From Cryptosporidium bovis (taxonomy: Eukaryota; Apicomplexa; Conoidasida; Eucoccidiorida; Cryptosporidiidae): DNA of 64,000 nucleotides. The first letter of the stretch is position 1. The number at the start of each line of letters is the position of its first letter. The translations under genes were made by a program, and so were the position numbers. The DNA is taken from positions 124,001 through 188,000 of the forward strand of contig VHIT02000028.1 of assembly GCA_009768925.2 (NCBI GenBank), in the 5' to 3' direction. This document shows positions 18,570 to 28,651 of the stretch, in pieces. The notes beneath the pieces were generated by a model that searched no databases, was not told the origin of the DNA, and saw nothing but the letters and a program-made list of their open reading frames with translations.

Positions 18570-19661
18570 ATGAATGGAAATCAAAACAGAAACCAAACTA
18601 AAAATGGCTTAACGCCCAAGCCTCCAGGAGCATCTCAAAATTCTGTTTTGCTATTAGATGTTACTCAACCTCATTTAAGTTCATCTTCTGGTCAGGTTCA
18701 GCCAGAATCAAATGTTCCTTTCATATATATATCTGATAAAAAATCAGAGACTCCCGTAAAGCAAACTGTTTTGAACTCAGCTAACACTCCACTAAATAAC
18801 TCTGGTTCATCTGATACCCTTAAAGACGCTGTGAGAAAATGGCACGCTAAAAGGAAAAAAAATCCAGATAATAATGACGATTCCAAGAAGCAAAAAAAGC
18901 TAACCAAAACTTCAAATATTATGCTAGGTGATAAGTCTAAACAACCGGAAGTTAAATTAGCTGACAATAAAAGCAGTCTCGAAAATTCTGTTCAAACTAT
19001 TCATATTTCAAATGAACAAAAATATTCCAAATCAAGCTCAGAGTTAGAAACAGACATTAAGGATCCTTTTGATGGTCCACTTTCATTTGACGCAATAATG
19101 GCATTGAAAAAAAAGAAAAACGAAGCTGATTTTGATGAAGCAAGTGAGAAAAACATCAATAGTCCGGCTCAAGAATTATCTAGTAACAAGATTCGTCGGA
19201 GTAAGCAGGTAAATGAGGCAGCATTATTTGAATCTAGAATTAAAAATCAAGTCGAAACTACACAGAAAAAAGTAATTGCGTTAACAAACAACTTTCAAAG
19301 TTGTAGCACTCAAAGTGAGATTATTCAAGTATTTGCAGATGTAATTAATTGTTTGTTTATAAACATTGAAGAAGTCTTACAAAAGCAGGCATTGGATGAA
19401 GAAGAAAAAACCTCCCATATCAGAAACTCTCTAGAATTATGCATAAACATAGTTTCACAGAAGTCAAACAATGTAACTGATGAACTTGATGAACTTGCAT
19501 TAGATTTTCTTGCTAAATATCCTATTGTTTTTGAATCATTAAAAACACTTACAAACATTGAATCTTTAAATGATTCAACTTTAGATGCGGTACATAAATA
19601 TATTTTAAATTACACAAGTCCAATAGATAGAATCAACCACGTTCTAAAAGTAGATGGCTGA
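18570..19661 (+). CDS. Unknown Ser/Lys/Asn-rich protein with helical C-terminus
   Basis: A 363-residue protein not recognised. Residues 1-220 are low-complexity and disordered-looking, with Lys clusters (AKRKKN, KKQKKL, KKKKN) suggesting nuclear localisation and a conserved-looking DPFDGPLSFDAIMALKKKK segment at about 169-188. Residues 220-363 look globular and helical, beginning at ESRIKNQVETTQKK and ending at the very C-terminus, so that part probably carries the function. There are no TMs or signal peptide. It faces RPN7 across an E2F-containing promoter. Confidence 0.75.
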   Translation: MNGNQNRNQTKNGLTPKPPGASQNSVLLLDVTQPHLSSSSGQVQPESNVPFIYISDKKSETPVKQTVLNSANTPLNNSGSSDTLKDAVRKWHAKRKKNPDNNDDSKKQKKLTKTSNIMLGDKSKQPEVKLADNKSSLENSVQTIHISNEQKYSKSSSELETDIKDPFDGPLSFDAIMALKKKKNEADFDEASEKNINSPAQELSSNKIRRSKQVNEAALFESRIKNQVETTQKKVIALTNNFQSCSTQSEIIQVFADVINCLFINIEEVLQKQALDEEEKTSHIRNSLELCINIVSQKSNNVTDELDELALDFLAKYPIVFESLKTLTNIESLNDSTLDAVHKYILNYTSPIDRINHVLKVDG

Positions 19662-19730
19662 ATATACCTCTACAATGATAATTTTATTCAAAATGTTTGA
19701 TATATTTGCTACTTTATTTAAAATTATTTA

Positions 19731-22238
19731 CTATGTATTCCTAAGTAAACTAGAAATTGATTGCATTGCGCATGTTATTGTAGCGGCTTGTTTTGCTTTA
19801 CATACAACTATCAAGTAATAAATTAACTCCTTGTATGAAAAAATTATTCTGCATCTTTCAAAATCAGAACGGAGAATATTCTGTGGGCTACATATCGTTT
19901 TTTTAAGGAGAACCTTTAGTTCAAGTGGGAGAAAACTGTTATGAACCAATTCAGTCATCTCAAACTTGGTAACACCACAAAGTTTAAATGCATAACTCCA
20001 AATAGACGACCTTATAGGATTTGTAGTTGGGACTTCAAATATATCGCATATAGTTTTCATCTTTTTGCTACATTCAAATAACAGGATATCCAATTCATTT
20101 TTTATACAATTCGAACACTCTTTTGAATACGTTGAGAGAATAGACCAAACTGTTTCTGAATAAAACTCGTAGTCTGACATTTGAATGGGAAAACTATTTA
20201 CCGTACATATTAAATGGTCGTTTTTTGTTACCGAATTTTTTTTGTTTGAAACTTTGTTATTTAGTTTCTCCTTCGCACCTCCTGTTTCTTCTTTTTCACA
20301 TTCTGTTAGATTGTGCCCTAAAATCGATTTATATTCATTCAAGCTAAATATTTTATCAGATTTATCACCTATTCTTTTGAAATTGAAAGAAATTGAATTT
20401 TTTTTTACCATTGGTTTTGAATTCATAACAGAGGAAAGCAGGAAGCGATCTGCCCAGTGCTTATCTGAATTTGATCTTAGTATGATTGCATCGTTTTTAT
20501 TCATACTTAAAATATCTCCATTATGAGAGAATCGATTTAATAAGTGAATAATTCTTATTAACTTTGAATCATCATCTTTAAAGTTGTTGCTACCAACAAA
20601 TCTTTCCCTAATCTCCTTTTTATTTCTTTTTCTTTCCCTTAATTTATTGGGAGAGAAATCAGAAGTGGAGACTTTTTCATCACTTTTTTGAAACTCTGGT
20701 GAATTGTTTTTGAACTTAAAGCGATCTAAATTAAAAAATTCAGTTAAATTTAATCTGAATTTATCAATTTTAGAGTGAAAAAATCCTGTAGAAAGAATGT
20801 AGTTTTGAATTAAATTTATTTTTGTTGAAATAAAGGGAACTAAAATTCCTGTTGATTTTCTGGTATCTATTTGTTGTGAACTGAAAATGCTCGAGGCATT
20901 CCCACTAGTAATTGAATCAGTAACTAAAACTTCTTCGTTCTCTTGATTCACAACGGAGTTATCCTCTTGTTTTCCTTCTTCACTTGAAACATAAACATAA
21001 TCAGACAGAATTTCTTTATAGTATGATGTTTCTAAATAAGCAAGTATGTTATCTGTTGATTTTGATTCCAAACCTTTTTTATACTCTATACAGTCTCTGA
21101 GATTCTCCGCCGTTGGGTCATAACAAGTATTACCATCGCAATTTACCCCCTCAAGAGGGTCTGACCCAAGTTCCCAATGGTCCATAGATGTAATACCGAA
21201 AGAACAGGATAATTGACACATAGATTGAATTGTTGTAACTATGCATATTATATGAGAAAGTTCAGTAATTGTCCAAACCTGTGTAGTTGAAAAAGTTCCA
21301 ATAAGCCTTTTTAATAAATCACTTGAAACACAACTCGGCTCAAAAGTTATAGATTTCAAATATTCAAATAATACAAAAAACTTGTCTGGGAGAGCATTTA
21401 GAGGATTTTTTAACCATTCTATTGGTCCATTATTTATCAAAAACATTTGAATTTCCAACTTTATTATGTAGTCGTTGTCATACAATGAAGAACTCAAAAT
21501 ACCTATAAAATGACGATAAAACAATGGTAAAACGCCATACCTCCTATCCTCCATAATCACTTTATATGAATTTAGCAAAGACTCTGCATACTCTGGAAGT
21601 ATATATATTAACCTAAATATTGAAGGGATTCTTCCGTAAAAGGTATTAAAAACACTCTTCCAAAAAATATCTCCCTCATTTTTGTCATCAAATATAGTAA
21701 AACCAGGTGTCCCAGGGATCATGAATTCTGGACACATAAATCTGCCGCATGGAAGTGGAAATTCAATATTGTCATTTGCAAACATTCCAATCGCTTTGTT
21801 TAAATCAATCGAAGTTCCACCTATTGTTATTTTAAATAAAAACTCTGAAGGAATGCTTTCAATAGGTATATCACAAAAAACCATCCCATTATTAATTTGT
21901 TTTTGATGAGTTGTTATTTTTTTGTTGTCAAGTGATCCCCACTTCAACAACAGTTCATTGTATAACTTGTCCCAATGTTTTAAAATGGCACTCCTAATGT
22001 TTCCATAAGGATTAAGGAATGTTGAGAGACGAAGAAGTACACACAATGTTTGCTCAAAACGCCAATACTCGGTTTTTTCATTCAACAATATTTTATTCTG
22101 AATGAACGTAATCTTTCTTTCAATAATATAATATGTTTCACCACTATTTATTTGCTCCCAATTTGGAATATCTAAATATTCCCAGATAAGTTCTTTGTAG
22201 CTAAGAAACAAGAGCAAGTTCTGACTGAAGTCGTCCAT
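19731..22238 (-). CDS. Sestrin (PA26) family protein, divergent
   Basis: An 835-residue protein with both sestrin lobes. The N-lobe (about residues 195-350) contains PEYAESLL, YRHFIGIL at 241-248, WLKNPLNALPDK and WTITELSHIICIV, all collinear with animal sestrins. The C-lobe ends the protein and contains IRSSIWSY near 742-749 and the terminal helix block. Sestrins act as leucine sensors and stress proteins upstream of TORC1 in animals. By hand alignment, Arg743, Thr739 and Glu804 match human SESN2 leucine-pocket R390, T386 and E451, with identical 61-residue Arg-Glu spacing. The peroxidase Cys125 is Asn255 and His132 is Glu262. A long disordered insert (about 390-690) separates the lobes, making the protein much longer than animal sestrins (about 480-550). 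Confidence 0.85.
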   Translation of the reverse strand: MDDFSQNLLLFLSYKELIWEYLDIPNWEQINSGETYYIIERKITFIQNKILLNEKTEYWRFEQTLCVLLRLSTFLNPYGNIRSAILKHWDKLYNELLLKWGSLDNKKITTHQKQINNGMVFCDIPIESIPSEFLFKITIGGTSIDLNKAIGMFANDNIEFPLPCGRFMCPEFMIPGTPGFTIFDDKNEGDIFWKSVFNTFYGRIPSIFRLIYILPEYAESLLNSYKVIMEDRRYGVLPLFYRHFIGILSSSLYDNDYIIKLEIQMFLINNGPIEWLKNPLNALPDKFFVLFEYLKSITFEPSCVSSDLLKRLIGTFSTTQVWTITELSHIICIVTTIQSMCQLSCSFGITSMDHWELGSDPLEGVNCDGNTCYDPTAENLRDCIEYKKGLESKSTDNILAYLETSYYKEILSDYVYVSSEEGKQEDNSVVNQENEEVLVTDSITSGNASSIFSSQQIDTRKSTGILVPFISTKINLIQNYILSTGFFHSKIDKFRLNLTEFFNLDRFKFKNNSPEFQKSDEKVSTSDFSPNKLRERKRNKKEIRERFVGSNNFKDDDSKLIRIIHLLNRFSHNGDILSMNKNDAIILRSNSDKHWADRFLLSSVMNSKPMVKKNSISFNFKRIGDKSDKIFSLNEYKSILGHNLTECEKEETGGAKEKLNNKVSNKKNSVTKNDHLICTVNSFPIQMSDYEFYSETVWSILSTYSKECSNCIKNELDILLFECSKKMKTICDIFEVPTTNPIRSSIWSYAFKLCGVTKFEMTELVHNSFLPLELKVLLKKTICSPQNILRSDFERCRIIFSYKELIYYLIVVCKAKQAATITCAMQSISSLLRNT

Positions 22239-22316
22239 TGCTATTCAAATACATCGTTTACATCTTAAAAAAATGCAAATTCATACATTTATTTGTATTA
22301 GTTCCACTTTTTTAAC

Positions 22317-22327
22317 TCCCGCGAAAA
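22317..22327. promoter_or_regulatory. E2F-like motif upstream of sestrin gene
   Basis: TCCCGCGAAAA about 80 bases upstream of the sestrin start codon, in an otherwise very AT-rich spacer. It matches the E2F core CGCGAAA. The role is inferred. Confidence 0.42.
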
Positions 22328-22431
22328 TAAGCTAAAACAGTAAAAGGGAAATGACCGAAAATACAACTTCATGGAACGATATTCATTAAAAGCCTAGACA
22401 CTAATAATGAAAAAACAAAAAAGACAGCATT

Positions 22432-23841
22432 TCAGCCGTAAAACCTCGGATCTAACTGACTACAATGAAAATTTGTACAGTGCATGTTGTGGAATGTGTT
22501 ATTATTCCCCGTACCAGATCCACAAATTACACCCTTCTGTATTTCATTGTTTGTAGAAACTTTTCCAACTCCTGATTCAAGCTGGGAAGAAACTAATCCA
22601 TTATTATTCACATGTTGCTGACTACCCTGTCTAAAAACTTGTCTTTGTAGTAATTGTTCATTACACTTTTCCACAATAAAAGATAAAACTACCGAGGGAA
22701 GAGCCTCAAGTCCATTTATTGTTCCATCAGAAGCGAATTTCGCGCAGACAGGTATTGAGGTCAACCCACTAAATGATGAAGGATAATATGTGATCGTTAT
22801 ATAAGAGAGAGTTTGGGAGATATCAGGGCATTGTTGCAAAACTCTATTGTCCCTGTATAACGAAAATTGTTGTTGATCACATTTATTCTCAATAAGGATA
22901 GGACACGTTAAAGATATTCCCTGAACAGAAGACGAATTGTTTGGATTGGAAATGTTTGGGTTGATTGTTCTAATGGCCTCAGTATTACCGATGATATATT
23001 GGTTCTTATCATGTTTTATCTGAATTTTATTTTGAAAACAATTATTATGAGGACATTCCCTTAAACCATTAGAATTCAAACACTTAAACGCCTCCTGTTT
23101 ACAATTTAAATTGTATCCATTATTCATACTCAAGCTAGCAACTTTTTTACTACTTTCTGACATGAATTTAGAAAGGCTTCTTCTTCTTGACCATCTCTGT
23201 CTATCTGCTACTCTACAAGGCTCACAAGATCTCATATGTGGTGTTGCATCCCGTTTATGGCATCTCCAGCAAAGTTTTGGATCTCCTCTGCGCCTCTTGG
23301 TTACTTTAACTTCACTTTCAAAGTTGTTCTTTTTCTCTGACCCTGATTCTTGAAAACCATTTAAAACAAGAGAATCAAATTGAGAACTATAGTTTTTTTC
23401 TGTCTGAAAATTCTTATCAATTTTTAAATTTTGTGTTTCGTCTCTTATCTCATTGTTAGATATTTTCTCACTTTTTAATATATCTTCATCTATAAATAAA
23501 TTTTGGTTAATTGAAGTTCTATTATTTGCAACTGTTCTCTTCTCTGAGTCATTGTTACCAAAATTACCTATATCAATTGAAGTACTTGAATCTTCCATAC
23601 AATTATTTGGAATATAATTACACATTGAGTTATTGCTGTGACTGTAATTTACGTTACCATTAACATTAACATTAACATTTACGTTCAATTTATTACTTGT
23701 ACTTTGTAGATTAGTATTTAGACTTTTTGAGGGATTGGCTATTGAATTAACGGTAGACTCGTTCCAATTGTTGTTCTCGTCCTCAAAAGACAAAATCATG
23801 TCAGAATTAATGTATATCTCCGGAATAGGAAGTCCATCCAT
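22432..23841 (-). CDS. Asn/Ser-rich protein with Cys-4 zinc knuckle
   Basis: A 469-residue protein. The only structured element seen is C191-x2-C194-x11-C206-x2-C209, a single compact zinc-binding knuckle, flanked by RRRGDPKL before it and a strongly basic ADRQRWSRRRSL after it. A small zinc finger followed by an Arg-rich helix suggests nucleic-acid binding and nuclear location. The N-terminal half is Asn/Ser-rich with an imperfect Asn-Val dipeptide run (NVNVNVNGNVN) encoded by a 6-base repeat near 23660-23690. The C-terminal part (about 330-400) has some beta-strand-like, possibly globular sequence (YITITYYPSSFSG). The family is not recognised. Confidence 0.75.
   Translation of the reverse strand: MDGLPIPEIYINSDMILSFEDENNNWNESTVNSIANPSKSLNTNLQSTSNKLNVNVNVNVNGNVNYSHSNNSMCNYIPNNCMEDSSTSIDIGNFGNNDSEKRTVANNRTSINQNLFIDEDILKSEKISNNEIRDETQNLKIDKNFQTEKNYSSQFDSLVLNGFQESGSEKKNNFESEVKVTKRRRGDPKLCWRCHKRDATPHMRSCEPCRVADRQRWSRRRSLSKFMSESSKKVASLSMNNGYNLNCKQEAFKCLNSNGLRECPHNNCFQNKIQIKHDKNQYIIGNTEAIRTINPNISNPNNSSSVQGISLTCPILIENKCDQQQFSLYRDNRVLQQCPDISQTLSYITITYYPSSFSGLTSIPVCAKFASDGTINGLEALPSVVLSFIVEKCNEQLLQRQVFRQGSQQHVNNNGLVSSQLESGVGKVSTNNEIQKGVICGSGTGNNNTFHNMHCTNFHCSQLDPRFYG
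23661..23690. repeat. Hexanucleotide repeat inside coding region
   Basis: About four imperfect tandem copies of ACATTA/ACATTT encode the alternating Asn-Val run of the zinc-knuckle protein. Such a tract is likely to vary in length between isolates. Confidence 0.6.
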
Positions 23842-24204
23842 CCTTTTTGTGTAGATATGTTGACGCGATTATTTGTCTCAATAATTCACAAAACTTCAAA
23901 AAGCTTGAACCATTTACTATCTAAAATTTCATTATTTTCACAGTAAACAAAAAAGTTTCAATACGAATAACTCAATCTTATTGTAACATGTCCAAATATA
24001 TGCAAATTATTTGTTATATATTTTAAAGGTTAACGGAAATATTCAACTTGAAACAAAACAAATATTTTTGCCTTAAAAATTTTTAACATTTGGCTCCAGA
24101 TAAGTGAATTTTTCCCTCGTAAATACTTTGTCAACGCATGGTACCCTCTTTAGCATGATCAAAAAGAAAAATTGAAAAATTCTTTTTTATTTTTTTGTAT
24201 AATT
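23842..24204. other. Divergent promoter between zinc-knuckle gene and RER1
   Basis: A 363-base, very AT-rich spacer. There are no reading frames, RNA signatures or clear GC-rich motif. It must hold promoters for both flanking genes. Confidence 0.4.
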
Positions 24205-25056
24205 ATGATGCAAAGTGAAGGTTAGTTGAAAAGTTTGATTTAGTAACACTTTGACTGAAATTTTCAGCGGAATTCAATGATGCAACCTTCGCTATAACAT
24301 CAAACCCATATTTAAGAATTTATACTGCCTATATTGAAAAAACTACTGTGTACCCAAAATCGAGATGGTTATCATTCCTTGGTTTACTAATGATATTTGC
24401 GTTAAGAGTTTATTATTGTCAAGGTATGTTGCAAGAACATATGGACTGCATTTAGTGGTAGTTTGGATTAAGAATAGATTTAAATAAAGTTATTTTCTAT
24501 TTGAATCTATATTCCATATTAAATCGAAAAAAATATTTTCTAATAAAAATTGTAGGTTTTTTTATAGTTACATATGGTCTTTCAATATATATTTTAAATT
24601 TATTTATTGGCTTTTTGTCACCACAAATTGATCCTGAAGAGGAAGGTATGGTTCTACCAGTTCACGATTCACAGGAATTTAGACCCTTTGAAAGGAGATT
24701 ACCCGAGTTTAAATTCTGGTTGTCAGCTACAAGGGCAACACTTATTTCAATATTCTTAACATTTTTCGAAATATTTGATTTGCCCGTATTTTGGCCAATT
24801 CTACTCGCGTATTTCATATTCTTGTTCGTGCTAACAATGAGACAACAAATTCAGGTAGGTTACTTTGAAAGTGCATAACATGTTTATATTTGTTAATAAC
24901 TGATATTCCTTATCACAGCATATGATCAAATATCGGTATGTTCCGTTCTCTTGGGGAAAACAGACCTATGGAGAGCTAACGAGGGGGGCATCATCTGGAA
25001 GCAAGAAGACGAGTTTAGGTGGGATAGGATTGACTTTAATAGGATCAGACAGATAG
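24205..25056 (+). CDS. RER1: RER1 ER-retrieval receptor, four exons
   Basis: Spliced gene. The exons are 24205-24220, 24268-24423, 24556-24854 and 24919-25056; introns of 47, 132 and 64 bases begin GTTAGT, GTATGT and GTAGGT and end in AG. Joined frames give 202 residues, close to human RER1 (196). Family landmarks cross every junction: a [10 protein letters not shown] start, [43 protein letters not shown], and [10 protein letters not shown] immediately after the last intron. RER1 is a four-TM Golgi protein that returns escaped ER membrane proteins by COPI. Either of two adjacent ATG codons (24205, 24208) could be the start. The three introns are notable in a region of mostly single-exon genes. 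Confidence 0.94.
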
Positions 25057-25273
25057 AAGTTAGATAGCTAGTAAAAATTTTTTTCTGTTTTTCATTGAAT
25101 TCATAGTATTTTAATTTGGGATAAGAAGCGCCAGTATTGCCGCAGTTGTTTTAACCATTGTTTTAATCTAGGTCAAATTTGCACCTTGTATGACAACATC
25201 TGCAGATGAGTGAATAACCCGTTCTTTCTGCACGCCATTTGAGTTAATTTATTGATTTTCTTATAATTTTGGG

Positions 25274-27319
25274 ATGTTGGCGTTACCACCTATTTCATTT
25301 GAACTTTTAAATGAACAACTTGAGAATGGTCCACTCATTGTTAGCAGTATTGCTCAGTTTGTCTATAAAAAGAAAATAGAACCTGCAGGAGAGGCATTTT
25401 TCTTCAAGTTTGAAGGAAGAGAATGGAGGAAAGCTTACACAACTGAATGTTCTTTTCCTTTGAATAATGAAAAACATATTATTTCAGAAGGTAATACTAA
25501 AGAAAATAAAAGAAAGGTTAAAAGGTCTTCAAATAAAGCAAATAACAACATTCCGGTATCACTGGCACGTTTAAAACAACTAGTTGGTGAAACAGAAACC
25601 CTTTATCAAAAGCTGGGTGTAACTGAAAGTGCAGGACCAAATGAAATAAAAAAGGCATATAGAAAATTAGCTTTATTTCATCATCCAGATAAAAATAGCG
25701 AGAGTAGTTCAGATATGAGATCTGATGAATTCCTCAAAATACAAGAAGCTTATGAGATATTGAGTGATGCCAATTTGAGACACGCGTACGACTCTGCGTT
25801 GCCTTTCGATGAGTCAATTCCAAACTATTATTCGACTGAAGATGAGTGTTTTCAGAATTTCAAGAACTTTTTCTCGCCCATTTTTATTCGAAACTCGCGT
25901 TGGTCTGTTAACAAACCGGTTCCTGACTTGGGTAACGAGGATGACGAAATAAGAACTGTTGAGGAATTTTACAATTTTTGGAGAGGTTTTGAATCAAATC
26001 GTGACTTTAGCATTCATGATGAATACGAACTCTCTCAAGCAGAATGTAGAGAGGAGAAAAGATGGATGGAACGTCAAAATTCAAAAATACGCTCGAAGTA
26101 TATTAGAAATGAAATATCAAGAATAAATAAATTAGTTGAATTAGCATATAAACATGATCCTAGGATTAAATTACATTATAGAAACATCGACAAAATAAAA
26201 GAAGAAAAAAAAATGAAGAAGAAAGAGGAAAAAGAGACTATTGAGAGAGAAAAACGACTTTTAGAGGAACAAACAAAAAAGAAAGCCTCTGAATATAAAG
26301 CTATTATAAGGTCTCAAAGAATATCTGTAAGAAACATTATGAAAGAACTTTCTGATATTGAATTACTTATAAATGAGTTTCAAAGAGAAGCTTATTTCCT
26401 TTCAGATGGTATTGAGATTGTCAGTGAATTTTCCAGCTGGAATAACGAATTTTTAAATGAAATACTATTAAGATATTCTGGCTACACAGATGGTGAATAT
26501 TTAATATCTAAACTTGAAGTTAAACAATGGGAAGATTGGTTACTTAAATTGAATCTTGCACAACTTCAAGAATTGAATGATTTTTTAAATAATTGGAAAG
26601 AAAAAAATGGACAAATGTCTAATGATAAAAAATACTTAAAAAAATTGTTTATTATTTACAATTTGAAAATATCAAGTGTTGTGAAAACGGAATTAAAGAA
26701 ATCAAAGACTGATGAAATATCAAATTTACCTAATGAAACGCAAGTAAAAATATTAAATACTTCTGAGTCTGATTCGAAACAAAGTGAACACAAGGAATCG
26801 AATAATTCCGAGTGGTCTATATTTGAGCTCAGCTTACTTGCAAAGGCCCTTCAAAAATATCCAGGTGGTGTCAAAAATAGATGGAATTTAATTTATGACC
26901 ATTTAAAAGGAACTAAAACTAAGGAACAAATATTGACTAAAGTGAAGGAATTGTCTGAATCTGAAAAACTTGCGAAGTTGTCAAATGAGGTTAAGGAAGA
27001 GTCCCCATTTGAGATTTTTATTCAAAGCAACAAAGGTGTTCTAAAAAAATTCGATAATGCACCTGATATTCGAGATTGTCCGGAAAAACTTGAATCAAAT
27101 CAGGATAAAATGCAACGTAAGACAGAAGAGAACGATTTATGGACAAAAGAACAACAAAATACATTTGAAAGTGCTCTGAAAAAGTACCCTGCTTCCATAC
27201 CATCTAAGGAAAGATGGGAATTAATTTCATCTTGTGTTCAGGGTAAAAACACAATACAATGTATTGCAAGATTTAAGTTTATTAGAGAACAAATAATGAA
27301 AAACAAAAGTAAAACATAG
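25274..27319 (+). CDS. ZUO1: Zuotin/DNAJC2 ribosome-associated J-domain chaperone
   Basis: A 681-residue protein with the DNAJC2 (MPP11/zuotin) architecture. It has an N-terminal zuotin homology part, a J domain at about residues 110-178 with the HPD motif near 137-139, then the zuotin-specific FFSPIFIRNSRWS and TVEEFYNFWRGF segments. A long charged helix (about 265-345) follows, with a four-helix part and two C-terminal SANT/Myb repeats at about 514-560 (first Trp of SEWS) and 622-675 (LWTKEQQ). It forms the ribosome-associated complex with an Hsp70 partner at the tunnel exit. The two SANT repeats are found in animal, plant and protist forms but not yeast zuotin, and fit an extra chromatin role. 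Confidence 0.93.
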   Translation: MLALPPISFELLNEQLENGPLIVSSIAQFVYKKKIEPAGEAFFFKFEGREWRKAYTTECSFPLNNEKHIISEGNTKENKRKVKRSSNKANNNIPVSLARLKQLVGETETLYQKLGVTESAGPNEIKKAYRKLALFHHPDKNSESSSDMRSDEFLKIQEAYEILSDANLRHAYDSALPFDESIPNYYSTEDECFQNFKNFFSPIFIRNSRWSVNKPVPDLGNEDDEIRTVEEFYNFWRGFESNRDFSIHDEYELSQAECREEKRWMERQNSKIRSKYIRNEISRINKLVELAYKHDPRIKLHYRNIDKIKEEKKMKKKEEKETIEREKRLLEEQTKKKASEYKAIIRSQRISVRNIMKELSDIELLINEFQREAYFLSDGIEIVSEFSSWNNEFLNEILLRYSGYTDGEYLISKLEVKQWEDWLLKLNLAQLQELNDFLNNWKEKNGQMSNDKKYLKKLFIIYNLKISSVVKTELKKSKTDEISNLPNETQVKILNTSESDSKQSEHKESNNSEWSIFELSLLAKALQKYPGGVKNRWNLIYDHLKGTKTKEQILTKVKELSESEKLAKLSNEVKEESPFEIFIQSNKGVLKKFDNAPDIRDCPEKLESNQDKMQRKTEENDLWTKEQQNTFESALKKYPASIPSKERWELISSCVQGKNTIQCIARFKFIREQIMKNKSKT

Positions 27320-27339
27320 TTAATTAACAATGTATTTTA

Positions 27340-28434
27340 TTATTTTTTCTCTGTCAGCAATAGCAAAGGTGAAGTTTTTCCTGTTGGTAAAGGTGAAGAG
27401 AGTCCTGTGTTTATTTTACGAATTGGAGTTTGATTTGCTTTAATTGATCTTCCAGAATCTTCTTCCACTTTAATAAAATTGCTTTTTTTTCTTTCAATTT
27501 CCAAAGTATTTGTTAGTTTTGGGCCCTTGTAATTAATTATATCGGAAAAAGTACTATTTTTAATGAATTCTCCGGGGATCGAATTCCTCCTAACTTTTCC
27601 AGTAGAAATTCTACCTTGAATAGATGAGATGTAGTTACCAAATTTACTTTTTGCACTTGTGATAATGTTCGAGTTTAAAGATGACTTGATCGAGTTGATA
27701 ATAGGTAGTTTCGATTGATTCCTTGCCTCGGCAGAAAACCTGTTGGAGTTTGGTGTTTTGTAAATGGTAACAGGCTCAGTTTTGTATTGCTGAGGGGTAT
27801 TGACTAACGAATTTTTTCTTATATTAGTGTTTTCTTGTAGCGTATTTGCAACAGATGCAGCTTTGATGAAACTATCTACCAATGAAGACTGGCTACATGG
27901 AGTAGTTGAGTTGAAAACGTTGTATACACTGTTAGATGTGGAAAATGGCCTCCTTGAAGGTGATGTCATACTTAGTCCAAAAAAAGAAATATTCTTCTCA
28001 GAGTACTCAACTCTATTTTCTGTTCTTAATTTTTGAATAGGTGTATTCATATCAAACCCAATGCCGTTCAATATCTTTGTTCTGCCTTCATCAATGAATT
28101 GAACTTCCGTATTTAAATGTTTTTGTTTTTCCTCAATATATCTTTCTGATACACTTAATCTATTTTTATTATCGCTTTTTTTATAGTCCTTTTTAACAAT
28201 TAAATTCCATACATTTAATTCAATATAAAGGGCATTTTTCACATAAACATATAGCCCGTATAAAGTAAAGATAATAAGAATTAAAGATAAAGATGATGTA
28301 AAAATACCATACTCTTCTTCCAAATATTTCCAAAGATAACCCAAGAAGAGGTATGATATGATTGATATAAATGAAACGAATGCCAACATTAAATCAAATA
28401 ATAAAAAATACCATCTGTTACTTGAAATATACAA
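27340..28434 (-). CDS. Membrane protein with two N-terminal TMs and Ser-rich tail
   Basis: A 364-residue protein. Two strongly hydrophobic helices (about residues 8-33 and 43-66) are followed by a long Ser/Asn/Thr-rich, basic, probably cytosolic or nucleoplasmic region with repeated Ser-Pro and Thr-Pro sites (TPIQK, SPSRRP, TPQQ, TPIRK, SSPLP, TSPLL). This layout is seen in nuclear-envelope and ER-anchored scaffold proteins such as TMEM209, but sequence similarity is not enough to name it. The multiple (S/T)P sites suggest CDK-type phosphorylation. It lies tail-to-tail with the zuotin gene, 20 bases apart. Confidence 0.75.
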   Translation of the reverse strand: MYISSNRWYFLLFDLMLAFVSFISIISYLFLGYLWKYLEEEYGIFTSSLSLILIIFTLYGLYVYVKNALYIELNVWNLIVKKDYKKSDNKNRLSVSERYIEEKQKHLNTEVQFIDEGRTKILNGIGFDMNTPIQKLRTENRVEYSEKNISFFGLSMTSPSRRPFSTSNSVYNVFNSTTPCSQSSLVDSFIKAASVANTLQENTNIRKNSLVNTPQQYKTEPVTIYKTPNSNRFSAEARNQSKLPIINSIKSSLNSNIITSAKSKFGNYISSIQGRISTGKVRRNSIPGEFIKNSTFSDIINYKGPKLTNTLEIERKKSNFIKVEEDSGRSIKANQTPIRKINTGLSSPLPTGKTSPLLLLTEKK

Positions 28435-28651
28435 AAACGAATATTAACACTTTAATAATTATAGTTGATATCTTCCTCAAAACTAAGAACAAGTATTACA
28501 GAAAGGGTATCACCTTGAATAGATTTCAATATAAAAATTTAATATTAATTACCCAATGAAATTAAATAATTTTGCGCTCAAACTCGGTAAAAATGGAAAC
28601 TTAAAAAACTGAGAAAAAGTATATACGTAGAGCAATTACTCCCTATTTTGT

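Noticed and set aside
24501-24878. 125-codon plus-strand frame as a separate gene
   Set aside because: It is the third exon of RER1 read into flanking intron sequence; its first and last residues are intronic.
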